Shown: positions 22,248 to 34,014 of the stretch, in pieces | How positions within the stretch are numbered: position 1 is the first letter of the stretch | How the letters are laid out: each line of letters begins with the position of its first letter | Source of the DNA: Kondoa malvinella | Lineage: Eukaryota; Basidiomycota; Agaricostilbomycetes; Agaricostilbales; Kondoaceae | NCBI GenBank assembly: GCA_039545315.1 | Contig: BCIM01000002.1 | Location: 2,978,128 to 3,042,127 of the forward strand | Length of the DNA: 64,000 nucleotides | Reading direction: 5' to 3' | Made by a program: the position numbers and the translations under genes | The notes under the pieces: generated by a model | Seen by the model: only the letters and a program-made list of their open reading frames with translations | Database searches by the model: none | What the model was told of the DNA's origin: nothing

Positions 22248-23730
22248 ATGAGTGTCTTGACAAAACCATGGCGCGGTAGCAATCTTCTTTGGCTGGCCTG
22301 CACTCTTCTGGCTGTTTTCTGGGTCTGGGAGTCTCAATGGCATGCATGTACGTGCAGCAATGCACAGACGAGTCGAGTTGGAACTCATGCTGGTCTCTTC
22401 AAGTTGCTCGAACAAAGTCAAAACCTGAAATGGCAGCAGAAGATTTGGGCTCGGTTTGCAAGAATTGTACTTGCCGCACCGGATCCTATCTCAAATCAAA
22501 AGACTTCTCTGTCAAATCACTAGAGAGCATCAAAGACAGCGTGCTTGGACGACCGCTGAACAAGGCTGATGCCACTGCACTTGGCCGAGCTCTGTACCAT
22601 CGCATCATCCTCGACAACCTCCTCGAGCCTGTTTTCACACCTTCCGATGTCGTAGTCAAGCTTTTCCAAGGCGCTCTGTCGTGTCCAGACAAAATGTTCT
22701 CTTACAACCTCGAAGGAATGAATGCATCCACACCTACGCTCTATATGTTTACTCGCAGTGGCATGGGTGGACGGATTGGACCTATCCGAGGGAAATACTT
22801 TGATAGGCATGCAGAAGCAGTCCATGAATATCAGTCTTTGGTGGAAGAGCATGGTCACAGGGATGGGACACCCGCGGATCAGAGACAACTCATTTGGTTG
22901 ATCATCGACGACGATAACAAGCTGGACGATGATCTCCGTGAGCGATTACAATCTAGCGGAATCAATCATCTATACCTCGCGCATGGGCCAACGAGGTATG
23001 CCTTTGCTCTGTACCCTCCCTCACTGGCCATCCTGATAGTTGTAAACCTTCAGGCATATGGGTGGAGCTCAATGGAACATGGCGTGGAAGTGCATTGAAG
23101 TGCTCAGGCAAGTATTCGGTGATGGTCCAGTTGTATCGGTCGACGACGATTCGAGGGTCCTGCCGGAGCTCTATTATCGCCTGTGGGCACTCAAGGCGCT
23201 GATGATCTGGCCAATGGGGAATCTGAGGACCACGACAGGCTGGTGAGTTTTGCCAGTTTCTAGCAAACGGCTTGGCTTCTGAAAGGCTACACTCGCACGC
23301 ACAGGTGGGAAGGTCCGGAGTATGTGAATGGCAAGATGGTGCAGTGGCATGCAGGCTGGGCAGCTGACCGTGTGTTTGCTTGCGATATGGGATCCTTTGC
23401 GGTCAATTCATCTTCCATTGGGAAACATCTGCAAGGGCCTCAGTACATTCCAGGTAATTGCTCCTCTAACAGCTTAAATGAATTGGATCTGACGTGCTCG
23501 CAGCTGACATACATGGACCCGAATCGCTCTTCCTGGAACAGATAGGCAAAAGCCACGATGATATTGAACCGATCTGCAATAATACGATTGAAGAGAACTG
23601 TCATTTCGTAAGGCTTATTTTGTCGGCCCTATCGGCTCTGATGAAGCTTCCCTAGGCATGGCACAATTATTACTTTCCAGAGGATCAGCTGAAAGACGAC
23701 TACAATCCAACTGGCGAGAACCATCCATGA
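22248..23730 (+). CDS. GT43-like glycosyltransferase, copy C
   Basis: Six exons (22248-22347, 22404-22995, 23054-23242, 23305-23453, 23504-23607, 23656-23730) give 402 residues. The first exon codes a basic tail and anchor helix (NLLWLACTLLAVFWVW). The luminal part starts with the cluster-wide DLGSVCKNCTCRTGSY module, then PTLYMFTRSG, LIWLIIDDD, AQWNMAWKC, SVDDDSRVLPELY, WEGPEYVNGKMVQW, CDMGSFAVNS, ESLFLEQI, DIEPICNNT and AWHNYYFPED. Compared with its neighbours it has ACDM in place of PIDM/PIDL before GAFA. All motifs expected for activity in the family are present. Like B and D it should sit in the Golgi and modify an unknown glycan or glycoprotein. Confidence 0.85.
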
Positions 23731-24031
23731 GCTACCATGGTTGCAATGCAATGTTGAGACCTCCAACTCAGTAGTAGACGTAGGCAGGCTGTCAGCATGC
23801 ACCACAAACCCATTATTATCATTGGGGCGGAACCTGGCGGAACCGGTTCATGGCATGTCTCTGATCAAAATTGTATCATGTCTCTCGAGCGCCCACGTCT
23901 GACTATCGTCCAAATCAAGCAAGAATGCATCATCCGTTGACTGTATTCGATCAATCAAGCGTTCATGAAAACTATCTGACATGGCGAGGCGTTCCGCAGA
24001 ACGAAATGTCTTTGGGCGCCGGTGTTGCAGA

Positions 24032-25683
24032 ATGCTGCCTTGTACCCTGTTTCTTGTCGGGATTGTATGGGTCCTTCGACATCATGCGATAGCGCACGCT
24101 AGCATTTGTATGTCTTCTTCAACCTTTTTTCGACATCATCCATCAATGCTGATGTGACGTCCAGTAAACGAGAAAGTTCAATCGCTTGTGCGCCCTCTGC
24201 AGACAGCAGAGCCAACAGGCGCAGGCTTGCCGCAAGCATCCGTGGATCACCTCGGTTTCGTCTGCGCAAATTGCTCTTGCAAAAGTGGAAGCTATGTCTC
24301 GTCTAAAGATTTTGTCGTTCTGCCACTGGAAGAGATCCGCAACATGTCACAAGGCGAGCCGTTGAGCGCTCAACATGCAACCTACGCTGCAAGATCACTA
24401 TACCATCGAATCGTGATTGACAATCTGTTATCACCTGTATTCACTCGCCCAGAAACTGTTGTTCACTTGTGGCAGCAAGCTCTTTCTTGTCCGGACACTA
24501 ATTTCTCCTTCAACCTCAAAGGATTAGTGACCGACTTGCCAACAATGTACGTGCCCGCATCCTGCAAATGACAACGAAAACCGACTTGCGGTTCCAGGTA
24601 TGCATATACTCGCACAGGCTCGGCTGGAAGGCTCGGAGCGAAGAGGGGCAAGTACTTCGACCGACATATCGAAGCTATGAATGAGTACATGGTTCGTTTC
24701 GAGCTCCTTTGCGGTTCGTCGGCTATTAACACAAAGCTTCTACAGAGCGTAGTACAAGATCACGGACACTTGGATGGAACACCTGCCACCGGCAGACAGC
24801 TCATCTGGATAGTAGTCGAAGACGATTTGCGAATTGACACAGACCTTCGTCAAAGATTACAAATGAGCGAAATCAATCATTTGTATATAGCGTATGGCCC
24901 TACCAAGTATGTTGTTCGATCATGTGTCTCTTCATTGGCTAACATATGTTTGTCTACAGACATTACGCATATGCCCAGTGGAATCTCGTGGTAAGCAGCC
25001 TGTTCTATAGGATCTCCTTTGCTCAGGAATGATCGTGCAGTGGAAATGTGTTGGAGTGCTTCACGCCTTCTTTGGTGATGGTCCTGTAGTAGCGGTGGAT
25101 GACGATGGAAAGGTCAAGCCAGAACTTTATTATCGTTTATGGAAACTGAAGAAGCTCAGTAAGTAACCTCTCATACTCAAAATATGCCATGTTGACCTGT
25201 CCTTAGTGATGTGGCAGATGGGCAACCTGAATACGGGTCAAGGATGGTGATTGCTCTAGTTTTCAGTCAAGAAAGGACCTGACTCAGATCCTGTTGACCA
25301 GGTGGGAAGGACCACGCTTTGAAAAGGGCAAGATCGTACAATGGACCAACTCGTGGTTTGGACATGACAGAAAATTTCCAATCGACATGGGCGCTTTCGC
25401 AATCAACTCGTCTCTGATCGGAACTGTCCTTAAGGGTCCACAATATATCCCAGCCGATGAAGTAGGACAGGAAGATGAGTTTGTTCAGCAGATCGCGGAG
25501 AGCTGGGACGAGGTGGAGCCATTGTGCGAAAACACAGTTGAGGACAACTGTAAATTTGTGCGTCAACATTCATCTGCTACCATGGTGTACTAATACGATG
25601 CATTTCAGACATGGCATAATCATTACTTCCCCGAAGACCAAATTGCAGATCCTTACAACCCGGAAGGTATCAATCACGAATAA
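24032..25683 (+). CDS. GT43-like glycosyltransferase, copy D
   Basis: Nine exons give 410 residues. Exon 1 (24032-24107) codes an anchor helix almost from the start (MLPCTLFLVGIVWVLRHHA) and joins in frame to a stem over a 57-base intron. The luminal part follows the cluster pattern: GFVCANCSCKSGSY, LYHRIVIDNLLSPVF, PTMYAYTRTG, LIWIVVEDD, AQWNLVWKC, AVDDDGKVKPELY, WEGPRFEKGKIVQW, IDMGAFAINS, EDEFVQQI, EVEPLCENT, TWHNHYFPED and the end NPEGINHE. It has more introns than copies B and C (for example after 24691, 24906 and 24990). It looks most like copy A by motif, which suggests A and D are closest relatives. Confidence 0.85.
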
Positions 25684-26565
25684 GGGAAATGCTCGGATCT
25701 AATGCCGACTTGCTTTCGGGACGGAGTACATAGGGTTTGTACATAGATAGAGCCTTTCTTTACCGTTCCGTAGGTTGTAAACGAGGTCATGGGCAACACT
25801 GGGATTCAATTGCGCCTAGTACTTTGGTCATAGAATGCTTTATTCGGCGATAGTCTGCCCTTTTTCACTACATGAACCGCCTTTATAGACTGTAGCTGCT
25901 TTGTTCGTTTGGAGGTCAAGGAACTATTAGTCTCTTGATCTGCGAGACCTCCGCGAGTAAGAGACAACACACTTTGGTCATGCGACGGCTTTGTATGTCA
26001 GTAGGCGCGTCCTAACATGAACAGGATACAGCTTGCGAGCAAAGACTGCGACCTATTGTATTTTTACCAATGACATGCAGTGGACAGATGACATGTCCGC
26101 CATTGCATTGGGACTGACTATGACTTGAGCTCCAGAAACTTCAGGCAGCAGGGCAAGGCAGGAAACGGGTAATTGAACATGAGAGATGCTAGAAGAGGAT
26201 TTTGTCCATTATGAGACTCTGCCTCCATTTCATACATGCCAAAGGGCACATTTGTTTCCATCGGCCTGTTGGTGAAGATCTGGTTATCCTTATGCAGTCT
26301 TGCAACGCCCACTCATGCCTTGATCGTTGGTCTGGAGCTCGCACTTCGTTTGCTCATAGATCATCGGAAGAGCGCGTCTTAGAGCATGAAAGAATGACAA
26401 GGATGATCACAGGGAACGAAAACTACAGCAGTAGGCCAGCATATCTTTGGAGTGCCAGCCTTCTCAGCATTTCTGTTATTTGACCAAAACAACGACCTGA
26501 AGAGAGAAGACACGAGTGAGAGAGACGCAGAAAGCAGCGCAAGGGCCAGATCGAGGCATGAAAAG
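25684..26565 (+). other. Intergenic region
   Basis: 882 bases between GT43-like copy D and the first DUF262 gene. Only short unsupported frames are present. A frame continuous with the DUF262 gene extends about 120 bases upstream of its first ATG, so an upstream exon is possible. Nothing else is seen. Confidence 0.4.
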
Positions 26566-29251
26566 ATGCAGGAAGACAATATGTTCCATTACCAGAGTCT
26601 GCCAGCGTGTAAACATGCGTTACACACGGTAGAAGAGCTGTACAACTGGATGACAGCAGAGCGCATCTTGCTTAGTCCAGTCTTTGCGAGAGGTGAGTGA
26701 TTCGGTTGATAGACAGCGTCGTGGCGCTGAACGTGCGTCCAGACATTGGTTGGCAGCGGCACAGGCAAATCGATTACATTGGCTCTATCTTCTATGATTT
26801 CCGACACGTCTCACCAATCGTATTGTGTGTACAGCGCAAGCATTGTTTCGTTTGCTAAAGTCGCTGTCTCCAGCAATCAAACCGTGACAGAACAACGGGA
26901 AGTACGACAAGTGGTTGACGGCAAGCAGAGACTGCAAAGCATATTGGCTTTCCTTGATGGCGGTCAGTTTACGTTGCTATTGCTTTCTGCAAATCTCATT
27001 CCTTTTAAACAGTCATCCCTGTCAAGGATCCACTCACGGGTCTTTGTGAGCTGGCTCATACATACCTTGTGGCATTCTATTGACTGCTTCTTTGTAGCCT
27101 GGTACTATTGCCAGAATGCGGGCATCGAAGACCAGCGCAATCTGCCAGAAGATGCTCGCAAGCGTTTCCTCGCGTTTCCGGTAAACGTAGCAACTTACAA
27201 AGATCTGACCTTGGAGCAAGAGATCTCCATCATTCGCCATGCAGCTTCCGATACATCTTTGAGTTCAGACGAACTTCGCTCGCTTACACCCTCGCCGGCA
27301 AATCTATTTGTCAAATCTATACAAGAAGAATTCCTTGAGCCGCAGACCTTTGGCGGACCTTCTCGTAGCTTTGATCGAATATTGGGATATCATCAGATTG
27401 AAACACCGGCGTCGCGCATTCACCGAACCTGGGCCCTATTATCCAAGGCTGTCGAGGGACTGGCAGTGAAATCCTCTTTTGATTACTCGGACGATGGCGC
27501 TCTAGACGAATCGAATGGGTTACTTCTCAGAGTGGAATGGATCCTCGAGGAACAAATCTAATGCATCAGCTTCTGTGAGTGGTCATCCCAAAGTTTACTC
27601 CGATCACGCTGACGATAGTTTAGAGAGAGACTTACGGAGGTTTCGATGAAGGAAGCTGGCCGCGTCGACTTGCAAGAATACTACTTGCCAACCCACGACT
27701 GTTTCACTAATCAAGGCTTCCTTGCGGCTTCCGAATTCATCTTCATTCCCTACCTGTTGCATGTCCACGCAAGAATGGCAAAAGGCTACTTGCGGGAAGC
27801 GATCGAGCTGTTTCGTACCAGAGTTAGAGCGCAATGGCCATCAAGTGTGCCCGATTCGCCAGAAGCATGGTCGCAATTGCGAGACGTGGTCCAGTCAGTC
27901 GCACTCATCTTTTAGCCAACAAATCATTGATGGGTCGATACACAGTTCGATCACGCAAGAGAGTCTGAGAGGCACCTATTACGACCCATCGGAGCAACAG
28001 AGAGGCGTCAAACGGCCGAACAGGAGAAGCTCTCTCAATGCTCGGGCACTCAGTCTAAGCCATAAGAGGAGCAAGCTGGACTTCGATGATACAAGGCACA
28101 TATCTCCTGTATCATCTGAGCCGCCGACAGTGCCCATCAGCGCAAGCTGTACTACATCCGGTCTCCAGATCCAGACTGGCGAATCTTCGGCCAGATCCAT
28201 GCATCCACCAGCAACACTCGCATCCACCACACCGATGCAGCCCCGCTACTTTAGTACTTCTTATCAAAGTCCAACAGCCGACCCTCGTATTGCAGGTCCT
28301 AATCAACAGCTCTCCCCACGGACTCGACCACAACCTCTTCTTGGTCAGCGCTCAACACCACTCACCGAGTCTCCGGTCACCTTGCCTAAGATCAATAGCT
28401 CTACTCAACTGCCTGATTCGCGCAGCCGTACTCCTAGCAGTGAATCTTACCTTGGCGCAATGCGTGCGAATTCAGCTCCTGTACCCACCCAACCTACTCT
28501 CCGTCCTCCGGTGCAGCCTTCTAGGACCAACTCTGACATCAACAACCGGCCTGATTGTCAAGATGGACCGAGTACATCTGGCATTCCACATTCATTGAAC
28601 TCCACGCATGCTGCAACTCCATCTGGCGAAGTGCCTCCTGCAAGTAAAGCGTCTCTGGCATGCACATCGAATGGTGTCGAAAGCGCTGGCACTGCCGTTT
28701 TATCGCCTAAGCGAGCTATTGCGCCCATGAATGTTCCCGGCAGTACTACTGCCGACAATCTGTTCAAAATATTGCCCACCAAGTAAGCTTGCAGTAATAA
28801 AAAGCTAGCACTATACTGATGAAATGCCGCCACCAGCTGGAGAAGCTCAGGCGTTCATAGCCCCGCGCCGGAACCTCCGCCATTCCAGAAACCCGAACCA
28901 ACAAGGAGTCATGTTGTGCGCCCGCCGGCGCCCCATCTCGGCCCTCCATGGCCCTATCCGCACACAAATCAATTCTACGAGGGCATGATTTTGGGAAATT
29001 CAGCCTCCAACAGTCCTCTAGTACCGCCTTATTGGCCGAATGATGCATGCTGGTGGGAATTTGCACCTGGGCAAGGATGTCGACAGCGATACAAATGCAC
29101 GCGGGAACATGGTCACAGCTCTTCTGTCGATGAGTACTTCAGATACTTTGGGATGCCTCAGCCAGCACAACGGGGTGGTTGGACTTGGCGAAGAAAAGGC
29201 GAATCAAGGACGTTTGCTGTCACGGAAGGAAGCGACATTGTTGTACTTTGA
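26566..29251 (+). CDS. DUF262 protein with C-terminal CCCH-type finger, copy 1
   Basis: From ATG 26566 (MQEDNMFHYQ). The N-terminal third is a DUF262 domain (the GmrSD N-terminal / ParB-like fold): ILLSPVFAR, DIGWQRHRQIDYIGSIF, VSPIVFN and the hallmark VVDGKQRLQSILAFLDG. A helical region follows (DLTLEQEISIIRHAA, FLEPQTFGGPSRSF, YYLPTHDCFTNQGFLAASEF). Then about 280 residues are Ser/Pro/Thr-rich and likely disordered. The last exon carries CWWEFAPGQGC plus KCTREHGH, a Cys3His-like finger, and ends DIVVL. DUF262 proteins are known as bacterial restriction nucleases; the function in fungi is unknown. One junction near 27480-27630 can be read two ways, so the exact exons there are not settled. 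Confidence 0.7.
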
Positions 29252-29574
29252 GAGTGTATTTGTGAGCCCTTTAGCCCATAGCTTCCTTATGCGCCTTCTC
29301 GAGTCCCTCGTACACCTCGTACACTCATCAGCTTGGAATTTAAGCCAGCGCTCCCACAATGGTTGCCTTGCGCCCACTTATGATCCTTGCTCATACGATT
29401 TCTTGTGTGTCTTCTTCCTATATCTGTTGTCTACTCTGAATCAAAACAGTCTACATCTGCCTTCTACTGCTGCCTTATCGAATACATGCTCGTGTGCCCG
29501 CTTCAGTACCAAGAAGCTGTTCGATCTTCATCAGCACACCTCGTCAGCCTCGACGCGTAGTCACTGCTATCTTG

Positions 29575-29879
29575 ATGCAATTGCCTTCGTCAGCTCACTC
29601 GAATGCCTTAACTTCCAAATTAGATGTGCACGAAGAGGTTTCCTTGCACAATGCTATAGTCTCGTACAAGATGATACTGTGCCAGCTAGAGGTCCTCATA
29701 GAAGCTACAAGGAGCTTAGGAGATAGTGATGTGAAAGGAACATTTGTCCCATCGTATCACATCAAGGTATGTTGCCCTTACATCGTTGTAGGATGACGCT
29801 GATGCAGATGGTGTGTAGGAATACACGGTCAAACGAGGACTGGCCAAAGACACAAAGCTAGCGGAAGAAGAAGAGTGAT
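29575..29879 (+). CDS. Small helical protein of unknown function
   Basis: Two exons joined over an intron of about 50 bases (near 29767-29818) give about 84 residues: MQLPSSAHSNALTSKLDV, HEEVSLHNAIVSYKMILCQL, EVLIEATRSLGDSDVKGTFV, PSYHIKEYTVKRGLAKDTK, LAEEEE. It is helical and mixed-charge, with no signal peptide or membrane helix. The ATG at 29575 is the first plausible start, but an upstream exon could exist since 29290-29570 is partly open. I do not recognise it. Confidence 0.4.
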
Positions 29880-30174
29880 ATCGCTTCCTACCCAAATTCG
29901 CAAAACGCAAGAAGGAGAATTCTTATAACTCTGCAGTAGTATGGTACAAGACTGGTGATGATTGCTTGTATCTATCGTGGCATTCATCCTCGCGGCCAAC
30001 ATGATCCCTTCGGGTGCTGGCCGTCAACGACAGAAATCACGTTATTGTTGATTGCGGCGTGAACCAAACAACGACAAAATTGCATTTCGCTCTAGAACCC
30101 CAGCGGACGCTACCACACCACCGCAGCGGTCACTCAAGCGGCTGTCTTCTTTCCTTCTGGCACTGTGTTAAGCA

Positions 30175-30945
30175 ATGACGCCAGTAGCGATACGTAAATT
30201 GCACAAGCACGCCCCTGCACGGTCCGGCTCATTGCGCATCAATGTTGCGAATCTCTTTGACGACTTCAACAACCTCTCGCTCTCTGTCGCTTGCCTCATT
30301 TGTCTGTCCTCCGACCAGAGAATGAACGTGCGTTGTCATGAGCACCATACAAGAAAGAAAGCTCTTACTGACCAATCCGTAATACCAAAGGAGTCGCGTA
30401 TGGGAATCATTGGTCCATGGGATGAGCGGACTCCAAGTCTGCCCAACTCTTCAAGCAGCGGCAGCGTTGTTGGTATTACCAAAGGGCAATCATCAGTTCG
30501 TTCAATCCTTTCATCTTCATGCATCAATGTGATTGATCACTTGCACGTATCTGTAGCCGCCTTCTAATGTAAGCCTAGTCAGACGTCTTGACGCTCACGA
30601 GCACCTACTGAAGTGCCGCTCTCCTGCTAGCGTCGTAGGTCTGCATCCACTGGATCCCGTCAGTTCCAGATTCCCTTATATCTCACAGTGTCTATTGTTC
30701 AACAACAAGCAAAGCAAGCTGTCGCAGCCGATCTACAGGCAATCAAGCAGCAACGTAAAGCGCAGCAGCAAGCTATCAAGCTCGTCACTCAGCAGCTCGT
30801 TCAAAGGTATGTTTTCTAATGCACTGCGTTTTGGTGCATCATTTACCTGAGCTACAACAGAATCGACGTTCAAGAGAACTTGGAGAAGTTAGACTCACTC
30901 TACAAGGATTTAGAGATCTTCGAGTCTGAAGAGGCCGAGTTGTAA
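30175..30945 (+). CDS. Coiled-coil protein of unknown function
   Basis: Starts MTPVAIRKLHKHAPARSGSL, then NLFDDFNNLSLS. A Ser-rich segment follows (TPSLPNSSSSGSVVG), then after an acceptor near 30639 a Gln-rich helix (VQQQAKQAVAADLQAIKQQ, then KAQQQAIKLVTQQLVQR). A last exon reads IDVQENLEKLDSLYKDLEIF and ends ESEEAEL. The last intron (about 30811-30859) is clear; the middle introns are not. A short helical protein of this kind could belong to a multi-subunit complex, but no family is recognised. Confidence 0.45.
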
Positions 30946-31403
30946 GTTCCAGTTGAAATCGACTTTTGACGTGTTGAAGGAATTCCCAGGGAGGCAAGAC
31001 TGAAAGCATTTTGAGGAGATTCTGAAGAGTTATTATGGGACGATTATCTTGCATCATCGCCATTGTGGTCTGATACTGCGTCTGGAGGGGCAGGCTGGCT
31101 GTCCTGCATTTTGACGTCGCCAGAAGCTTAAGCTTGCAATTGGGATGCATCTTCTTCCGAACCCTCCTCTGGAGGGAATTGTCAAGGCTTTGACGACTCT
31201 GAAGTAGAGCCTTTGGTTTTGACGTCGGTGCATGGTGCATTGATCTCAATCTCAAACATCCATTGAGCAGTCACCTTGTAGCGCTTCCCGGAAGATCTAG
31301 CAGTGCTCGACTGTTGCACGTCCTCCTTTTGCCTTACGACTGAACTTGAGCAAATTGGAAGAGTGCATGAATTTCTGAAGCGCAAAGAGCAGCCTGCTAG
31401 AAG
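30946..31403 (+). other. Intergenic region
   Basis: 458 bases. A 138-codon minus-strand frame (30839-31255) overlaps the preceding gene's 3' end and has no protein-like pattern. I see no gene here. Confidence 0.35.
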
Positions 31404-34014
31404 ATGCAGGACAGAAGTATGGAGCTCTTCGGACTGGATGTCAGTTCAGAAAGGGTCCTCGTGTTACTGCAAGCTGAGGCAGGCCAATCATTTGAAAGTC
31501 TCTGCCCAGATGTCGACTGGCACAACTGGAAATACGCGAGCTACAAGGGCACGTGAACGAAGGCGCTATTCTCGAGGCAGGTTCCTTCAGCAAAGCAAGT
31601 TCCCTCGCTTCATGCAAGCTGTCAACAGGGTCCATTTCAGAGAGACGCTACTTGGACCGACAGCATGCAGAGCGAATATCTTGCAAGCATCTTTCAAGGC
31701 TATACTCATGTGACTACTACCAATCAGGTCCGTTCTTGTCACTAAGCGCTGTTGGTCTACAGATGTCACCAATCGTCACCAATCGTCTTTAATGTCACGC
31801 TTCAAGGTTCCCTGAAAAGACGAGAGTACCTGTCGACGGGCAACAGCGAGTGCTCGCTCTTCTTCGCTTCCTGGATGGAGGTCAGCCAACGGTTGGAGCG
31901 ATCTGAGCTCATAGCTTAACGAGCCCTAGCTATCGGTTTTCAAGGTTTCTACTTTCATTCAGATGAAGCAAGTAATACAGTCAAGAAGCAGGTACCCGAA
32001 CTCGTTAGGGATGCCTTCTTGAAGACAACCATCACAATCGGTATGCATCCATCTCAACTTGAAGCCGCTATTCTTGACATTTGAACTGCTTATTTGAAGC
32101 CGAATACCACAACCTATCTCTGGAGCAGCAACGTGAAATATTCACTCGATCAAATAATGCCTTATCCCTTACCAGCTCGGAGAAGTGGGCTTTGGCTGCC
32201 ACCGCAACTGCCGATCTCGTCCGAGACATCAGAGATCAATACCTTGAGCCGGAAGACTTTGGCGGTCCTTCGCGCTCTTTCTTGCTGTTCCTACCTTCCG
32301 AATCTGCCAGCGCCGAGTTCAAGCTTTTTGCTGTGCTTGTTCGCGCTATACATCTGTTATCCACCACCGGTCGTTACGATCCAGTCACTTTTGAAGATGT
32401 TTCGAGATGGATCAGCTCAGATCTCGCTGACGAAGACTTCCGAACTCTTGGTGCCTTCACTAGGAGAACTCTGTAGGTTGTGGACTTTGCCAATCGACTC
32501 ACAACTTGAAACATATTGACTATTGCAGTGACCGCCTGATGACTATCACACTCGATTATACTGTACCAATACCAGTGGGATCGCAATATGCCAGCACTCA
32601 CCAAGCTTTTGCTCGCCCAGCTACATGGAATCAGATGGAACTGTTTATGCTACCTTATATTGTCCACAAACACTACCACTTGACAGATGGTCCTCTCAGA
32701 GAGCTTTGTGAAGTCTTCAGGTCGCGAGTTGCTGACCATCATCCTGGCAACATAGCGAAGACATCAGATTCGTGGCTTTCCCTAAAGTACATTGCAGAGT
32801 TGGCTATATCTTTTGCTGTATTAGCTTCGTGCTGATGAGATAAAACAGCACACTCGATAATTCTACTCTTACCGGGAAATATGTACAAAGAGAAGTCGGC
32901 TATTGAGCAATACCGCCTTGAAGAGACAACGCCTCAGTGCGGCGCCCACAGCTACAGCCCCTGTCCACACACCCAGCATAAAGCCAGAACCATTATCTCC
33001 CCAAAACACAAGGAATGCTCTAGCTTCAGGCACTTCAACGGCTTCCATCAGCGCAGATCCAGTAGCTTCCACTAGCGCTCTACCCAAACCTGCTGTTGAA
33101 ACTCAGCGGCCTGCCATCTCCGGGTTTTCTATCAAGGGCGTTGGACACACTAAAACACCTTCCTTGCCGCGCAAAGGACATGAATCGTCTCTCGAAGCTG
33201 CTCTACGCGCAACGCTCCCATCAGGTGCTCTGCCAGAGTATCAAAGTATGGATGCTACTTTGACAAGTTCTGCGCCGCAAGAAAGGGCAAATGCGAATAC
33301 TCAGCTCCAACACTCTGATCAAATGCCACTGCGAAATGCCCCAGCCGAGCTTGGCTTTTTACGATTCAGCAACTCCGCTTATAATCATCAAAGTACTTTC
33401 TCAGGGTATTTGTTACAGTTCAATTGACCTCTGAGCTGGATCTCATCACGATTTTCGCAGCCAACCCATCAACACAGAATCTCCTCCGGCTAGAGCAGAT
33501 GCAAATTTTAGAGGACCACGGACGCCAGCTGAGCCTGAACCACAACGACCGACACACCAGCCATCGAGTCCACCTACAGCACCCGCATCTTGGCTGTCTC
33601 GACGAATCAGCGCACCCGATCAGCCTTCACCACCCAAAAACATCCTAGCTACGTACTCGACTCGTGGCCTCTACGAGATCACTCCTCCGCTGTGGCCCAA
33701 AGAGTGTTGTTTCTTTGACACTGTTGACAGGTGAGATCTTTACTTCCAAAACCCACACAGATCCCTCATGCATGCTGGTGCAAAGGTGCAATAACCGAGC
33801 AAAGAGGCAAAAGTGCACGCGAGAGCATGGGACCAGAAGCGGTCGGGAGTATGTTGTGCGCATTTATTTCTCCCTTTGGCTGGACTCCGAAAACTCATCT
33901 TAATTTTGTCAGGAGGAATTTGGTCTACCTCGCAAGGTCGGCAGGTCCGATTGGGAGTTCCTCAGAAATGGAAGAGTGAGCTCGTACGACCATACCAAGG
34001 ATCCTGCTGAATGA
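31404..34014 (+). pseudogene. DUF262 protein with C-terminal CCCH-type finger, copy 2, probably disrupted
   Basis: Paralogue of 26566-29251 with the same order of parts: start MQDRSMELFG; FQRDATWTDSMQSEYLASIF; MSPIV; VPVDGQQRVLALLRFLDG; LSLEQQREIFTRSNNALS; YLEPEDFGGPSRSF; a Ser/Pro-rich linker (LKRQRLSAAPTATAP onward); and a finger with ECCFFDTVDRQKCTREHG, ending DHTKDPAE. Between the FQRD block and VDGQQR the frame breaks: a 10-base tandem duplication (gtcaccaatc at 31765-31784) is followed by TAA, and no GT-AG intron I tried restores the frame. A second mismatch lies just before FQRD. The 3' two thirds looks well kept, so decay may be recent or my exons are wrong. Confidence 0.55.
31765..31784 (+). 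repeat. 10-base tandem duplication in DUF262 copy 2
   Basis: gtcaccaatc occurs twice in direct succession. It sits inside the conserved SPIV(F)N block of the DUF262 domain. Ten bases are not a multiple of three, so the duplication shifts the frame. Confidence 0.85.

Noticed and set aside
30839..31255. 138-codon open frame on the minus strand
   Set aside because: Overlaps the coiled-coil gene's last exon, has skewed composition and no family pattern or splice partner.
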